DNA of 64,000 bases from Fluctibacter corallii (GTDB taxonomy: Bacteria > Pseudomonadota > Gammaproteobacteria > Enterobacterales > Alteromonadaceae). Positions within the stretch are counted from its first letter, which is position 1, and each line of letters begins with the position of its first letter. A program made the translations under genes and the position numbers. The notes beneath the pieces are model-generated. The model made no database searches. It was not told the origin of the DNA and saw only the letters and a list, made by a program, of their open reading frames with translations. This document shows, piece after piece, positions 17,805-28,116 of this stretch. The stretch spans positions 434,259 to 498,258 of the forward strand of contig NZ_JAOWKX010000001.1 in the NCBI RefSeq assembly GCF_025751585.1, written 5' to 3'.

Positions 17805-18815
17805 CTATTTGCACGTAAACATTGCCATTGCTGTGTCTAGCATACGATTAGCGAAGCCCCACTCGTTGTCACACCACACCAACGTTTTGACGAGCTGCTT
17901 ATGGCTCACTCGGGTTTGCGTGCCATCGACGATGCAAGAATGTGGATCGTGGTTAAAATCTACCGATACCAATGGCTCTTCGGTGTACCCTAAAATGCCA
18001 CTTAAGCGACCTTCACGGGCGTGCTTTAAAGCCTCATTCACATCTTGAATGGTTACGTTTGATGCTAACGTCACACTTAAATCCATCGCCGTGACATTAA
18101 TCGTAGGCACCCTCACTGCGATCGCCTCAAATTTACCCGCAAACTTGGGCAAAATGCGCTCGATGCCTCTCGCCAGTTTGGTATCAACAGGTATGATCGA
18201 CTGACTTGCAGCGCGCGTTCGTCGTAAATCTGTGTGGTAAGCGTCGATCACTTGCTGATCATGCATAGATGAATGAATTGTCGTTATTGTGCCACTTTCA
18301 ACGGTAAAGGCATTATCAAGCACTTGTATAACGGGCACGATACAATTCGTCGTACAAGAACCGTTCGATACGATACGGTCGCTAGACGTTAACGCATCGT
18401 CGTTGATGCCATATATCACGGTTGCGTCTAAATCAGATTGGCAAGGCTGAGAAAATAACACTTTCTTCGCGCCTTGACGAATATGTGCTTCGCCAGCTTC
18501 TCTATCGCCAAATACCCCCGTACATTCAAGCACTAAATCGACATCAAACTCACTCCAAGGAAGTTCAGAGATATCGGTATGCCGAAATAGGCGAATGGGA
18601 TCGCCAGCGACCGACAGGGTGTCGCCTTCTAGGCGCGTGTCAAATGCAAAACGACCATGGGATGTATCGTATTTAAGTAAGTGCGCAATACCTTCTGGTT
18701 CGGCAATTTCATTAATGGCCACAACACGGAAGTGACTATTGCGCCCCGTTTCATAAATCGCGCGCAACACATTACGCCCAATTCGTCCAAACCCATTTAT
18801 AGCAATTCGCAACAT
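17805..18815 (-). CDS. epd: D-erythrose-4-phosphate dehydrogenase
   Basis: This 336-aa enzyme oxidises erythrose-4-phosphate to 4-phosphoerythronate, the first step of the DXP-dependent pyridoxal phosphate route. NAD-binding [13 protein letters not shown] is at the N-terminus and the catalytic Cys is in [12 protein letters not shown] near residue 152. The segment [20 protein letters not shown] and [14 protein letters not shown] separates Epd from glycolytic GAPDH, which has SYTGDQ-type sequence there. It sits between tkt, which makes erythrose-4-phosphate, and pgk. GAPDH is the alternative name but less likely. Confidence 0.92.
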   Translation of the reverse strand: MLRIAINGFGRIGRNVLRAIYETGRNSHFRVVAINEIAEPEGIAHLLKYDTSHGRFAFDTRLEGDTLSVAGDPIRLFRHTDISELPWSEFDVDLVLECTGVFGDREAGEAHIRQGAKKVLFSQPCQSDLDATVIYGINDDALTSSDRIVSNGSCTTNCIVPVIQVLDNAFTVESGTITTIHSSMHDQQVIDAYHTDLRRTRAASQSIIPVDTKLARGIERILPKFAGKFEAIAVRVPTINVTAMDLSVTLASNVTIQDVNEALKHAREGRLSGILGYTEEPLVSVDFNHDPHSCIVDGTQTRVSHKQLVKTLVWCDNEWGFANRMLDTAMAMFTCK

Positions 18816-18839
18816 GCTAAACGTCTGTTCCTTTTATCA

Positions 18840-18867
18840 CAAAAAAAGGCGCCATCGGACGCCTTTT
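18840..18867 (-). terminator. Terminator between tkt and epd
   Basis: On the minus strand AAGGCG and CGCCTT form a stem with a loop of eight bases followed by seven T residues. It lies just after the tkt stop, so epd-pgk-fba probably has its own promoter or relies on readthrough. Confidence 0.75.
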
Positions 18868-18875
18868 AATATTTA

Positions 18876-20870
18876 TTACAGCAATGATTTTGCCGCGTCT
18901 ACAACCGCACGGGTTGTAATATCAAAGTGCTTGAAGAGCTCGGCTGCTGGTGCAGATTCACCGAAGGTATCCATACCTATAATTTTGCCATTCAAGCCGA
19001 CATATTTGTACCAGTAATCACGTATACCCGCTTCTACTGCAACACGCTTGGTCACAGAAGAAGGCAGAACAGATTCTTTATATGCTGCATCTTGGCGCTC
19101 AAACACATCCGTGCTTGGAATAGACACCACACGCACCTTGTGACCAGCTGAAGCGAGCTCGTTCGAAGCTTCCACGGCCAACTGCACTTCAGAACCTGTT
19201 GCTATTAAGATAATCTCAGGCGTACCGTCACAATCTTTCAGAATATAGCCACCTTTTGCCACGTCAGCTAATTGCTGTGCGTCTCGAGGTTGCTGCGGCA
19301 ATCCTTGACGCGTGAAAATCAGCGTACTTGGTCCATCTTGGCGTTCAATTGCGGCTTTCCACGCAATGGCAGATTCAACTTGGTCACATGGACGCCAGTT
19401 ATCTAAATTCGGCGTCATGCGCAGCGCTGCAACTTGCTCCACAGGTTGATGGGTAGGGCCATCTTCACCCAGACCAATCGAATCATGCGTGTAAACAAAG
19501 ATCGCAGGCTGCTTCATTAGTGCAGCCATGCGCACTGCATTTCGCGCGTATTCCATAAACATTAAGAATGTTGCGCCGTAAGCTTTGAATCCACCGTGAA
19601 GAGTAATTCCGTTCATGATGGCAGACATACCAAATTCACGTACGCCGTAATAGAGGTAGTTACCGCTTGCATCTTCGGCCTCAACACCTTTACTGCCAGA
19701 CCACAGAGTTAGGTTAGAACCCGCAAGGTCAGCAGACCCCCCCAACAATTCTGGTAGCAACGGTCCGAATGCATTTAGTGCATTTTGCGAGGCTTTACGC
19801 GTAGCAACACCCTCTGGGTTGGCTTGTAGCTTTTCTATATAAGCTTGTGCATCGGCTTGCCAGTTCTCAGGTAGCTCACCACTAAGACGGCGCTTCAATT
19901 CACTCGCCAGCTCAGGATGCGCGGCTGTATACTCTTCGAACGCCGCATTCCAACGTTGCTCTGCTTCATTTCCTGCGCTTTTCGCATCCCACTTAGCGTA
20001 GATATCAGCAGGCACGTCGAAGCGCTCGTGTGGCCAATTCAATTCTTTACGCGCCAGCGCAATCTCATCATCACCAAGAGGTGCACCGTGGCAATCTTCT
20101 TTGCCTTGCTTATTTGGCGAACCGAAACCGATTATCGTTTTGCAACAAATTAATGTTGGCTTATTTGTTTCTTGGCGAGCTTGCTCAATTGCAGCTTTAA
20201 TTTGCTCGGCATCATGCCCGTCAACACTTTCAATTACATGCCAACCATAAGAGCGGAAGCGAGCTGGTGTATCATCTGTGAACCACCCCTCTACTTCACC
20301 GTCAATAGAGATACCATTGTCATCCCAAAACACAATTAGCTTGCCTAGGCCTAATGTGCCAGCAAGTGAACAGGTTTCATGAGAAATACCTTCCATTAAA
20401 CACCCATCGCCCATAAACGCATAAGTGTAATGATCGATGATATCGTGGCCTTCACGGTTAAATTGGGCTGCCAGTACTTTTTCAGCAATAGCCATACCGA
20501 CAGCGTTGCTGATACCCTGACCTAAAGGACCCGTTGTGGTTTCGATACCAGGTGCATAACCGTATTCAGGGTGTCCCGGCGTTTTTGAATGCAATTGACG
20601 GAAGTTTTTGATCTCATCAATAGACAATTCGTAACCTGTTAAATGCAGGAGTGAATAAATCAGCATCGAGCCGTGGCCGTTTGACAACACAAATCTATCG
20701 CGATTTGCCCAATCAGGGTTCGTTGGATTGTGTTGTAGATAATCGCCCCATAAGACCTGAGCAATATCTGCCATACCCATAGGTGCACCTGGGTGACCTG
20801 ACTTAGCTTGTTGAACGGCGTCCATGCTCAATGCGCGAATGGCATTAGCAAGTTCTCGACGTGAAGGCAT
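18876..20870 (-). CDS. tkt: Transketolase
   Basis: This 664-aa thiamine-diphosphate enzyme moves two-carbon units between sugar phosphates in the non-oxidative pentose phosphate pathway. [19 protein letters not shown] is near residue 22, the ThDP motif [12 protein letters not shown] near 155 and the pyrimidine-domain [14 protein letters not shown] near 467; the C-terminal domain carries [12 protein letters not shown]. Length is that of E. coli TktA. It is divergent from metK, as in the E. coli metK-tktA region, and heads the tkt-epd-pgk-fba cluster. Confidence 0.97.
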   Translation of the reverse strand: MPSRRELANAIRALSMDAVQQAKSGHPGAPMGMADIAQVLWGDYLQHNPTNPDWANRDRFVLSNGHGSMLIYSLLHLTGYELSIDEIKNFRQLHSKTPGHPEYGYAPGIETTTGPLGQGISNAVGMAIAEKVLAAQFNREGHDIIDHYTYAFMGDGCLMEGISHETCSLAGTLGLGKLIVFWDDNGISIDGEVEGWFTDDTPARFRSYGWHVIESVDGHDAEQIKAAIEQARQETNKPTLICCKTIIGFGSPNKQGKEDCHGAPLGDDEIALARKELNWPHERFDVPADIYAKWDAKSAGNEAEQRWNAAFEEYTAAHPELASELKRRLSGELPENWQADAQAYIEKLQANPEGVATRKASQNALNAFGPLLPELLGGSADLAGSNLTLWSGSKGVEAEDASGNYLYYGVREFGMSAIMNGITLHGGFKAYGATFLMFMEYARNAVRMAALMKQPAIFVYTHDSIGLGEDGPTHQPVEQVAALRMTPNLDNWRPCDQVESAIAWKAAIERQDGPSTLIFTRQGLPQQPRDAQQLADVAKGGYILKDCDGTPEIILIATGSEVQLAVEASNELASAGHKVRVVSIPSTDVFERQDAAYKESVLPSSVTKRVAVEAGIRDYWYKYVGLNGKIIGMDTFGESAPAAELFKHFDITTRAVVDAAKSLL

Positions 20871-21277
20871 AGATTCTCCTGCATTTTATTAAGATACAGT
20901 GCTGATGTACTGCAATTGTGTCCGTACAAGAAGCATGTAAAGGGCCGCTATGTGGGCTATATACACATCAACTTGCGGGCACAGTGCGCTTTTAACATTA
21001 AATAGCGCGTGTAAAGGGAGGCTCATTTTCCCAGAGCAACACCGCAACTGCAATAATTAAAAGCGGATAATATATCAGCTTTGATGCTAGTTACAGTGGC
21101 AAACACGCAAGGCATGTAAATATCTCATTCGAATACCCCTAAAATTTGATGGAAAGATATTTTAACGCTAGCCATTTGGACGTCTAGATGGAAAAACTAG
21201 ATTTTTTTAAAATGACTGTTAAACTATTTGCCAATAATCCGATAGCTAAGAATGCTAGAAAGAAATGAGGAATTAAA
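20871..21277. other. Divergent tkt/metK promoter region
   Basis: About 400 bp with no open frame of note. It must hold the promoters of both genes and contains the MetJ-like boxes at 21178-21193. AT-rich tracts follow the boxes on the metK side. No tRNA or stable terminator-like hairpin is seen. Confidence 0.6.
21178..21193. promoter_or_regulatory. MetJ-box-like operator upstream of metK
   Basis: GGACGTCT (21178-21185) matches the MetJ half-site AGACGTCT at 7 of 8 positions and is followed directly by a weaker AGATGGAA box. metK is a known MetJ-repressed gene in enterobacteria, so this is the expected place. The box lies about 85-100 bp before the metK start and shares GGACGTCTA and AGATGG with the element before serA. 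Confidence 0.7.
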
Positions 21278-22423
21278 ATGACAAGACACTTGTTCACGTC
21301 TGAGTCAGTATCTGAAGGGCATCCGGATAAAATCGCCGATCAGATTTCAGATGCGGTACTTGACGCCATATTAGCTCAAGACCCTAAAGCACGCGTGGCG
21401 TGTGAAACCTATGTGAAAACAGGTATGGTTATTGTGGGTGGAGAAGTCACTACATCAGCATGGGTAGATATTGAAGATCTGACCCGCAAAACCGTTCGTG
21501 ATATTGGCTATACCCACTCAGATATGGGGTTTGATGCCGACTCATGTGCCGTTTTAAATGCGATTGGGAAGCAGTCTCCAGACATTAATCAAGGTGTTGA
21601 TCGCACCTCGCCAGAAGAACAAGGTGCGGGCGATCAGGGATTAATGTTTGGTTATGCGTCTAACGAAACTGACGTACTCATGCCTGCCCCAGTGACCTTT
21701 TCTCATCGTTTAGTTAAACGCCAGTCAGATGTGCGAAAAGATGGAACACTAGCGTGGCTACGTCCGGATGCTAAAAGCCAGGTTACGTTTGTCTACGAAG
21801 ACAATAAACCTGTTGCCATTGATGCTGTTGTCTTGTCAACGCAGCATGCTGAAGAGATTGGTCAAAAAGAACTACAAGAAGCAGTAATGGATGAAATCAT
21901 AAAGCCAGTACTGCCTGCAGACATGCTGACAGCCAAAACCAAATATTTCATCAACCCCACAGGCCGCTTCGTGATTGGTGGTCCCATGGGGGATTGTGGT
22001 CTGACGGGTCGTAAGATCATTGTTGACACTTACGGTGGTATGGCTCGTCATGGCGGCGGTGCATTCTCAGGTAAAGATCCTTCTAAGGTTGATCGTTCAG
22101 CAGCTTATGCTGGTCGCTATGTGGCGAAAAATATCGTAGCCGCAGGACTAGCGGACCGTTGTGAAATTCAAGTCTCTTATGCCATTGGTGTAGCAGAGCC
22201 TACTTCTATTAACATAGAAACTTTTGGCACGGGTAAGCTAGATGACAGCCGCTTAACGGAGTTAGTACGTGAGCATTTCGATCTGCGACCATATGGTCTG
22301 ATTAAGATGCTGGATCTAGAGCGTCCGATTTATCAGCCTACGGCGGCATACGGTCACTTCGGCCGAGACGAGTTTCCGTGGGAAGCGACAGATAAAGCCG
22401 ATATTTTACGCGCCGCGCTGTAA
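21278..22423 (+). CDS. metK: S-adenosylmethionine synthase
   Basis: This 381-aa enzyme makes S-adenosylmethionine from methionine and [23 protein letters not shown] at the N-terminus, [12 protein letters not shown] near residue 115 and [19 protein letters not shown] near 256 are the three standard motifs. An AAATGAGGAATTAAA leader supplies the ribosome site. It is monocistronic with a strong terminator, divergent from tkt, and preceded by MetJ-like boxes. Confidence 0.98.
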   Translation: MTRHLFTSESVSEGHPDKIADQISDAVLDAILAQDPKARVACETYVKTGMVIVGGEVTTSAWVDIEDLTRKTVRDIGYTHSDMGFDADSCAVLNAIGKQSPDINQGVDRTSPEEQGAGDQGLMFGYASNETDVLMPAPVTFSHRLVKRQSDVRKDGTLAWLRPDAKSQVTFVYEDNKPVAIDAVVLSTQHAEEIGQKELQEAVMDEIIKPVLPADMLTAKTKYFINPTGRFVIGGPMGDCGLTGRKIIVDTYGGMARHGGGAFSGKDPSKVDRSAAYAGRYVAKNIVAAGLADRCEIQVSYAIGVAEPTSINIETFGTGKLDDSRLTELVREHFDLRPYGLIKMLDLERPIYQPTAAYGHFGRDEFPWEATDKADILRAAL

Positions 22424-22450
22424 CAGAGCCCATTGATTAAAACATATATT

Positions 22451-22478
22451 AAGGCTACCCCATTAGGTAGCCTTTTTT
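22451..22478 (+). terminator. Rho-independent terminator of metK
   Basis: AAGGCTACC (22451-22459) pairs with GGTAGCCTT (22466-22474), followed by six T residues. Confidence 0.92.
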
Positions 22479-22683
22479 ATATCGAGAAACTTAATTCAAT
22501 ACGGCTTAATTAATACCTGACTCATCGCCAAACTCTCAAAAAGCCAATATATCTGACTACTTTTGGCTGTTAACGCTCTCTTCGATATCGCAGGTAAGAA
22601 AATCCAATTGAAAAAGCACTGGTATTTGTTTTTTCTTTAAACAACAATATCACTCTACGTTGAAATACGAATAGGGATGTACA

Positions 22684-23487
22684 ATGAAATTAAAATCTAT
22701 CACCAAGATTGCTTTGATTAGCGCGTGTATTAGCGCTTTACTTAGTTGTGCACAATCTCCTACTGGCCGAAATCAATTAAAGCTGTTTTCTAGCGCGCAA
22801 CTTGCCAATATGGGAACGCAAGCCTTTGATAGCATGAAAGCTGAACAAGATGTGTCAAAGAAGCCCGTCCAGAATCAATTTGTCTCTTGTGTTGCACAAT
22901 ATATTACTGCACAGGTTCCAAAAACCGTATACGACGGCGAATGGGAAGTGGTGGTCTTTGATGACGACCAAGTCAATGCATTTGCTCTGCCCGGTGGCAA
23001 AATTGGCGTATACACTGGTTTGCTGAAAGTAGCTGAAAACCAACACCAACTTGCCGCTGTCATGGGGCATGAAGTTGCTCATGTGATTGCTGAACATGGC
23101 AATGAACGTATGTCTAACAGTGCCCTTATTGGCATTGGCATGGATGTAGCCAATTCAGTGATGGAATCAAATCAAGTGGCTAATAATCAAATGTTAATGG
23201 CAGCAATTGGACTAGGCGTTCAAGTAGGCGTACAACTTCCCTTTAGCCGTACTCACGAAACCGAAGCTGATATCATCGGTCTTGAACTGATGGCTAAAGC
23301 AGGCTTCAAGCCTGAAGAATCTGTGAAACTTTGGCAAAACATGGATAAAGCTAGCGGTGGAAATCGCCAACCAGAATTTTTGTCAACACACCCATTACCG
23401 CAGAACCGTATTCAAAAACTACGCAGTCATATGGGGGTTGCCAATCAGTTTGCCCGCCAATCTTCTGCCAAGCCCAATTGTTCTTAA
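22684..23487 (+). CDS. loiP: M48 family metalloprotease lipoprotein (LoiP/YggG-like)
   Basis: This 267-aa zinc protease has a lipoprotein signal with lipobox LLSC at about residue 22, so it is membrane-anchored in the periplasm. The zinc motif HEVAHVIAEH is near residue 123 and the third ligand Glu is in HETEADIIGLELM near 195. E. coli LoiP (YggG) is the closest named relative and is also found near tktA; it degrades periplasmic or outer-membrane proteins under stress. A binding-protein gene follows 10 bp downstream. The name is assigned by family, length and neighbourhood. Confidence 0.82.
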   Translation: MKLKSITKIALISACISALLSCAQSPTGRNQLKLFSSAQLANMGTQAFDSMKAEQDVSKKPVQNQFVSCVAQYITAQVPKTVYDGEWEVVVFDDDQVNAFALPGGKIGVYTGLLKVAENQHQLAAVMGHEVAHVIAEHGNERMSNSALIGIGMDVANSVMESNQVANNQMLMAAIGLGVQVGVQLPFSRTHETEADIIGLELMAKAGFKPEESVKLWQNMDKASGGNRQPEFLSTHPLPQNRIQKLRSHMGVANQFARQSSAKPNCS

Positions 23488-23497
23488 GTGACGAAAG

Positions 23498-24259
23498 ATG
23501 ATCAGCATAGCAAAGGAACTGCCACCACGATTCATTAAAGCCATCGTCTTACTCACGGCGTTAATGGGCGCGACAACATCCATTGCCGCTACTCTGCCAA
23601 CCGATAAATTTGACGGAAAGGTCAGTGTTGTTACTGAACATTGGCCTCCCTACAACTTCTTGGATGAGGACGATAATTTAAGGGGGAGCGCAACAGAAAA
23701 ATTAAGGTATATTCTAGACAATGCCGATCTGGATTACACAATTGAAGTCATGCCGTGGGTAAGGGCTTATGCACTTGCTAAAAACCAACCCAATACCCTC
23801 ATTTATTCTATTTATCGCACGGAAGAGCGTGAAAATCTATTCCATTGGTTTTGCCCACTCGCGAAATCTGTGCCGCAATATATCTTTAAATTACGCAATC
23901 GACACGATATTGCGTTAAGTAATATCAAGGAATTGAAAGATCTTCGTATTGGCGTAAACAGAGATGCATACGCTCACCAGCTGTTGATAAAACATGGATT
24001 AAAAGAACATGAACATTTCAGCACCACAACCGATGTGTCTCACTTTTTGCCGTTACTGTTAAAAGGACGAGTCGATTTAATCGTCGATACGAAGTCAGGG
24101 TTACAACAAAAATTAGACAAGCTATCATTGCCCTACGATACCGTTGAAACTGTGCTGACCTTAGTAGATGATATGGTATGCGTGGCTGCGAATCGGCAAT
24201 CCGATCCGCAGTTACTTGAAGCATTATCAAAACAATTTGAGTCTAACGCGGCCAATTAG
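23498..24259 (+). CDS. Periplasmic substrate-binding protein (SBP family 3-like)
   Basis: This 253-aa protein has an N-terminal signal peptide (ATTSIAA near residue 30) and the beginning of a family-3 type II periplasmic fold: VVTEHWPPYNFLDEDDNLRG near residue 44, typical of amino-acid-type binding proteins. No permease or ATPase gene is adjacent, so it may act as a sensor or free binding protein, as many such orphans in Alteromonadales do. It lies 10 bp after the LoiP-like gene and is probably co-transcribed. Ligand unknown. Confidence 0.75.
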   Translation: MISIAKELPPRFIKAIVLLTALMGATTSIAATLPTDKFDGKVSVVTEHWPPYNFLDEDDNLRGSATEKLRYILDNADLDYTIEVMPWVRAYALAKNQPNTLIYSIYRTEERENLFHWFCPLAKSVPQYIFKLRNRHDIALSNIKELKDLRIGVNRDAYAHQLLIKHGLKEHEHFSTTTDVSHFLPLLLKGRVDLIVDTKSGLQQKLDKLSLPYDTVETVLTLVDDMVCVAANRQSDPQLLEALSKQFESNAAN

Positions 24260-24283
24260 CGTAATACGAAGAACGCGCCATTT

Positions 24284-25141
24284 TTACGCTTTCACCTCTT
24301 CCTGATCAGCATTTTTCTCTGGTTCATCCTCTTTGTGAAGATACACATCCATTTGTGGATAAGGAATGACGATTCCAGCTTCATCAAACCGAAGTTTTAC
24401 TTTTTCGGTTAAATCAAACTTAACCGCCCAGTAATCGCTGGCATTCACCCACGGACGCACGACAAAATTCACACTACTATCCGCCAATTCCGACACGGCC
24501 ACAACAGGAGCAGGCTCTTCTAGAATACGCTCATCCTCTTTTACCATTGTTTCTAGCAGTGCCTTTGCTTCTCGAAGATCGCTGTCGTAACTAATTCCAA
24601 ATACCATATCTACCCGACGCGTCGGTTTAGCCGAAAAGTTAGTGATATTATTGCCATAGATCTTCCCATTTGGCACGATGATTTCTTTGTTATCAGGTGT
24701 CGTCATCATTGTAGTGAAAACCGTGATACTTCTTACCGTACCTGACACACCACCTGCTTCAACAAAATCCCCTTGCTTGAAAGGCCTAAAAATAAACAAC
24801 ATCACTCCCGAGGCAAAATTCTTCAATGAATCTTGCAATGACAACCCAATCGCTAAGCCTGCGGCCCCAACCAATGCCACTATAGATGTAGTATCAACTC
24901 CCAACTGATCGAGTGAAGCAACAATAACAACCAGTAGAAGAATCGCACTAACAATAGAACAAATAAAACTGATTAACATCTCATCGTACTTTGATTTTGA
25001 TAGCACACGCCCCAAAATATTGACGAGAATAGAAGCGACAATTCGACCTAGAACAAAGATCGCCAAGGCCATCAATAGGTCGATTCCAAAGGGAATAATG
25101 TATGTTTCAACCAGCTCGGTAATATTTATTTCTTCGATCAT
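24284..25141 (-). CDS. mscS: Small-conductance mechanosensitive channel
   Basis: This 285-aa inner-membrane protein is an MscS channel that releases solutes on hypo-osmotic shock. Three N-terminal membrane segments (about 15-38, 60-85 and 90-120) are present; the pore helix contains VGAAGLAIGLSLQDSLKNFA, followed by FRPFKQGDFVE of the beta domain. The C-terminus is charged (EDEPEKNADQEEVKA). ATG 25141 has GAAGGAATC upstream; a TTG at 25156 is in frame. E. coli mscS also lies beside the fba-pgk-epd genes. It is convergent with the binding-protein gene. Confidence 0.93.
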   Translation of the reverse strand: MIEEINITELVETYIIPFGIDLLMALAIFVLGRIVASILVNILGRVLSKSKYDEMLISFICSIVSAILLLVVIVASLDQLGVDTTSIVALVGAAGLAIGLSLQDSLKNFASGVMLFIFRPFKQGDFVEAGGVSGTVRSITVFTTMMTTPDNKEIIVPNGKIYGNNITNFSAKPTRRVDMVFGISYDSDLREAKALLETMVKEDERILEEPAPVVAVSELADSSVNFVVRPWVNASDYWAVKFDLTEKVKLRFDEAGIVIPYPQMDVYLHKEDEPEKNADQEEVKA

Positions 25142-25474
25142 CTTTGATTCCTTCAACTTTTTGCTAGACTTATTGGTTAAGGATGGTGTCGCCCATTACA
25201 GACGGGCGGTGAAAATGCAGGACTGGCATCCCCGCACTCACAGTACTTTCCAACATTCACATGATTTGTTCGTGGTTGCGTTTGTTAAAAAATCATGCAT
25301 GATTCATCTGAATGTAAGAATTAAACACTATCATACAAACCTGCATGGAACAGCTAGAGTATAGGTTTGTTATAAAAAGGATTTTGCTTTTTTAATTAAT
25401 AAATGATTGTCATTTTTTGACAACACCGTGTCCTGATAGCAAGGGTTTAACTGAAATTTTTAAAGGAATTGAAA
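25142..25474. other. Divergent promoter region of mscS and a small membrane protein gene
   Basis: About 330 bp. A 14-bp perfect palindrome AATCATGCATGATT lies at 25291-25304, and an inverted repeat TTGTCA-TGACAA separated by T residues lies near 25410-25425, close to the small gene. Both could be operator sites; neither matches a regulator I can name with confidence. Confidence 0.45.
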
Positions 25475-25654
25475 ATGTTAATTCTTTCGCTATTATTTTT
25501 TGCAGTATTAATGCTGTTGGTCTTTTCACTAACCAAAGATACTGGAAGAAATACAAAGCATGCACGCAGAAGTAAAGAGCAGTACTTAACCACGACCAAA
25601 CCGCAGGAGGGTGCTCAGAGGATCCACGCAGCTAAAGTGGTAAAAGTTAGCTAG
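25475..25654 (+). CDS. Small single-pass membrane protein
   Basis: This 59-aa ORF begins MLILSLLFFAVLMLLVFSL, one hydrophobic helix, followed by a basic hydrophilic tail. AAAGGAATTGAAA directly before ATG 25475 is a good ribosome site; TTG 25469 is a less likely start. No family is recognised. It stands alone between mscS and rsmE and is followed by a strong palindrome. A real small membrane protein is the best reading. Confidence 0.55.
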   Translation: MLILSLLFFAVLMLLVFSLTKDTGRNTKHARRSKEQYLTTTKPQEGAQRIHAAKVVKVS

Positions 25655-25665
25655 TCATTCTGTTG

Positions 25666-25688
25666 TCCGGTGGACAGTGTCCACCGGA
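25666..25688. repeat. Strong inverted repeat after the small membrane protein gene
   Basis: TCCGGTGGAC (25666-25675) and GTCCACCGGA (25679-25688) form a perfect 10-bp palindrome with a 3-base centre. No T-run follows, so it is not a standard intrinsic terminator. It may be an operator, an mRNA 3' hairpin or part of a dispersed palindromic element. Confidence 0.6.
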
Positions 25689-25794
25689 GTCCTCCCGCTC
25701 GCTTAACGCCAATCATACAGACAAAAGAAGCGATTAAACTGCATTTCCTTGCAAGCCTTGATACTATAAAAATAAAGATTTTCCAGAGTTTACA

Positions 25795-26523
25795 ATGCGA
25801 ATTCCAAGAATTTACCACCCAGACCTATTACCCACTGATGAAGAGGTCGTATTAACTGCTGATGCCAGCAACCATTTGTCGAATGTGCTGCGCCTAAAAG
25901 AAAACCACCCTCTGATTTTATTTAACGGTGACAACAACGAATACAGTGCAACGTTAATTCGTGCAGATAAGCGAAAAGCCGTAGCAAGAGTCGATGCAAA
26001 GCTATCTTTGAGTGTTGAATCACCTCTTACTATCCATCTGGGACAAGGGGTTTCTCGCGGAGATAGAATGGATCTTGTGATGCAAAAAGCGGTAGAGCTA
26101 GGTGTGTCAGAAATCACACCACTTTTAACAGAGCGATGTGGCGTAAAACTCTCTGAAGATCGCTGGCAAAAGAAACATCAACAATGGCAGAAAATGATTA
26201 TTTCTGCATGCGAACAATGCGGAAGAAACACGCTGCCAGTGCTCAATATGCCCACACCTTTCTCGTCGTGGATTGGTCAATCAACCTCACAAATGAGGCT
26301 TACGTTACAACCCAAAAGTGAACACGGAATTCGACACCTATCTATTCCCCAAGAAGGCGTTCGACTGCTTATTGGCCCTGAAGGTGGGTTCTCTGAAAAT
26401 GAGGTTTATGCCACCACTGAGGCAGGCTTTCAAACAGTTAAAATGGGACCACGCGTGCTAAGAACTGAAACCGCAGCGATTGCTGCCATTTCAGCCCTTC
26501 AAGCCATGTATGGTGACGTGTAG
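25795..26523 (+). CDS. rsmE: 16S rRNA (uracil1498-N3)-methyltransferase
   Basis: This 242-aa SPOUT-family enzyme methylates U1498 of 16S rRNA. The N-terminal PUA-like region opens with MRIPRIYHPD; the knotted SAM-binding end contains LLIGPEGGFSENEV near residue 190 and MGPRVLRTETAAIAAISALQ near 218. Length matches E. coli YggJ. In enterobacteria it directly precedes gshB-yqgE-yqgF; here the same genes follow after about 10 kb of inserted accessory genes. Confidence 0.95.
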   Translation: MRIPRIYHPDLLPTDEEVVLTADASNHLSNVLRLKENHPLILFNGDNNEYSATLIRADKRKAVARVDAKLSLSVESPLTIHLGQGVSRGDRMDLVMQKAVELGVSEITPLLTERCGVKLSEDRWQKKHQQWQKMIISACEQCGRNTLPVLNMPTPFSSWIGQSTSQMRLTLQPKSEHGIRHLSIPQEGVRLLIGPEGGFSENEVYATTEAGFQTVKMGPRVLRTETAAIAAISALQAMYGDV

Positions 26524-26641
26524 CTACCCTCACTCAGTAAAAAATCGACCAATGGCTTGAATAAAATGCGTATCATTATTTACAAAGCAAGTGAGTTTGG
26601 TACATTGAGCCTCGTCGTTACCTAATTAAACTAAGCGCGTT

Positions 26642-28084
26642 ATGAGCACAGGGAAACTTAATCAACATTCAACGGAGTCGGAACGCGAACTATCCTATCA
26701 TCAGTTCTTGTTAGAGTCGGGGCGGGGTGATGCGTTAGAGCTGATTTTTGAGGGAAAAAGTAAGCAAACGGTGCTCGATAAGTTGATTCAAAGTATTGAG
26801 TCCATTTTTACAAGTTGGCACTTTTGCGTCATGGCGATCGCGCCAGATAAGCAGTCACTCGTGCCACTTTCAGCCCCGCATGTTGCTGAAGACTACTTAC
26901 GCACTGCCTCAAATATTGATATATCTGCGAATGCGGGTGCGTGCGGAGAAGCCGCATTTCATCGTAACCCTGTGTATATTGCGAACCTTTCAGCGCATGC
27001 AGCATGGGCAAATGTGAATACCCCGTTGCCCTATGAAACCCATTGGGCCTATCCCATTATTTCACCAGACAATACGCTGGTTGGCACTCTCGCGATTTTA
27101 AACAATGAGCAAAGAGAGCCTACGCCTCAAGAGCATGCCTTGTTCACCTACGAAACACGCACCATTGCGATGATCATCGAACGCTTTAACAATGTACATC
27201 GGCTAAAAAAACTGAACGCGGAATTAGAACAACGGGTTAATGAACGCACTGCCGAACTTCTTGAGTCAAATCAGCTGTTAGAAAAAGCACTTTTGCAACG
27301 CAACACAGCTCAAACCCAACTCATTGAAAAAGAGTTTGAAGTATCTCTTCATTCCATGCTCACAAGTCTTACGCATGAAATGAATACCCCCATTGGCGTT
27401 TCAGTGACAGCAAATAGCCATTTACAAAGCAGAGTTAAAGATATCAACAGCGCTTTCTCAAAGGGCACATTGTCAAAATCGCTGCTTGAACAATTTATGT
27501 CAGAAGCCCGTGAAAGCACTGACATTGTTGATAGAAACCTTGGTCGGGCGGCGAAGTTAATCACCACTTTCAAACAATTGTCTTTCGACCAGTATTCAGA
27601 CGAGACAAGGCCCATTTTATTGGTTTCCTTTGTTGACGAATTGTTGCTATCAATCAATACCAAATTACATACCCATCCCTTCACCCTCTGTATTGATATT
27701 GATTCAACACTATGTATAGAAACTAAGCCTGCCGCGTTGGGTCAATTACTGTTTAATTTAATCTTAAATGCCATTCAGCATGGTTTCACACCGCCTCAAC
27801 AAGGACACATTTGGATTCGTGCCCGCCAAGAAAGGAATACGCTCGTTCTCTCTGTTAAAGATGATGGATGCGGGATGAATGAAGACACGATCAACCGAAT
27901 GTACAAGCCCTTTTTCACACTTGCTCGACAAGAGGCTGGCCTAGGGTTGGGCCTGCATATTTGCTACAACATTGTGTCTAAAGTGCTAAAAGGGGAGATT
28001 GAATGTATTTCTGAACCAAACAAAGGGGCGGAATTCCTCATTACGCTCCCCTTGTTAAGCGGTAAAAAGCGCATTCCATTCTAA
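26642..28084 (+). CDS. GAF-domain sensor histidine kinase
   Basis: This 480-aa soluble kinase has an N-terminal GAF domain (about 30-185; NAGACGEAAFHRNPVYI motif), a coiled coil with ELEQRVNERTAELLESNQLL (about 190-235), the phospho-acceptor HEMNTP (His near residue 247) and a HATPase domain with N box LLFNLILNAIQHG, G1 DDGCGM and G2 GLGLGLHI. No membrane segment is seen, so it senses a cytoplasmic signal. No response regulator is adjacent, so it is an orphan kinase. The HEMNTP type resembles HAMP-less kinases acting in phosphorelays. Confidence 0.88.
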   Translation: MSTGKLNQHSTESERELSYHQFLLESGRGDALELIFEGKSKQTVLDKLIQSIESIFTSWHFCVMAIAPDKQSLVPLSAPHVAEDYLRTASNIDISANAGACGEAAFHRNPVYIANLSAHAAWANVNTPLPYETHWAYPIISPDNTLVGTLAILNNEQREPTPQEHALFTYETRTIAMIIERFNNVHRLKKLNAELEQRVNERTAELLESNQLLEKALLQRNTAQTQLIEKEFEVSLHSMLTSLTHEMNTPIGVSVTANSHLQSRVKDINSAFSKGTLSKSLLEQFMSEARESTDIVDRNLGRAAKLITTFKQLSFDQYSDETRPILLVSFVDELLLSINTKLHTHPFTLCIDIDSTLCIETKPAALGQLLFNLILNAIQHGFTPPQQGHIWIRARQERNTLVLSVKDDGCGMNEDTINRMYKPFFTLARQEAGLGLGLHICYNIVSKVLKGEIECISEPNKGAEFLITLPLLSGKKRIPF

Positions 28085-28116
28085 TAGAAAACAATGCGCT
28101 ATAAAAAGAACCGCCT

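Noticed and set aside
17805..18815. Glycolytic GAPDH (gapA)
   Set aside because: [10 protein letters not shown] and the epd-pgk order fit erythrose-4-phosphate dehydrogenase better.
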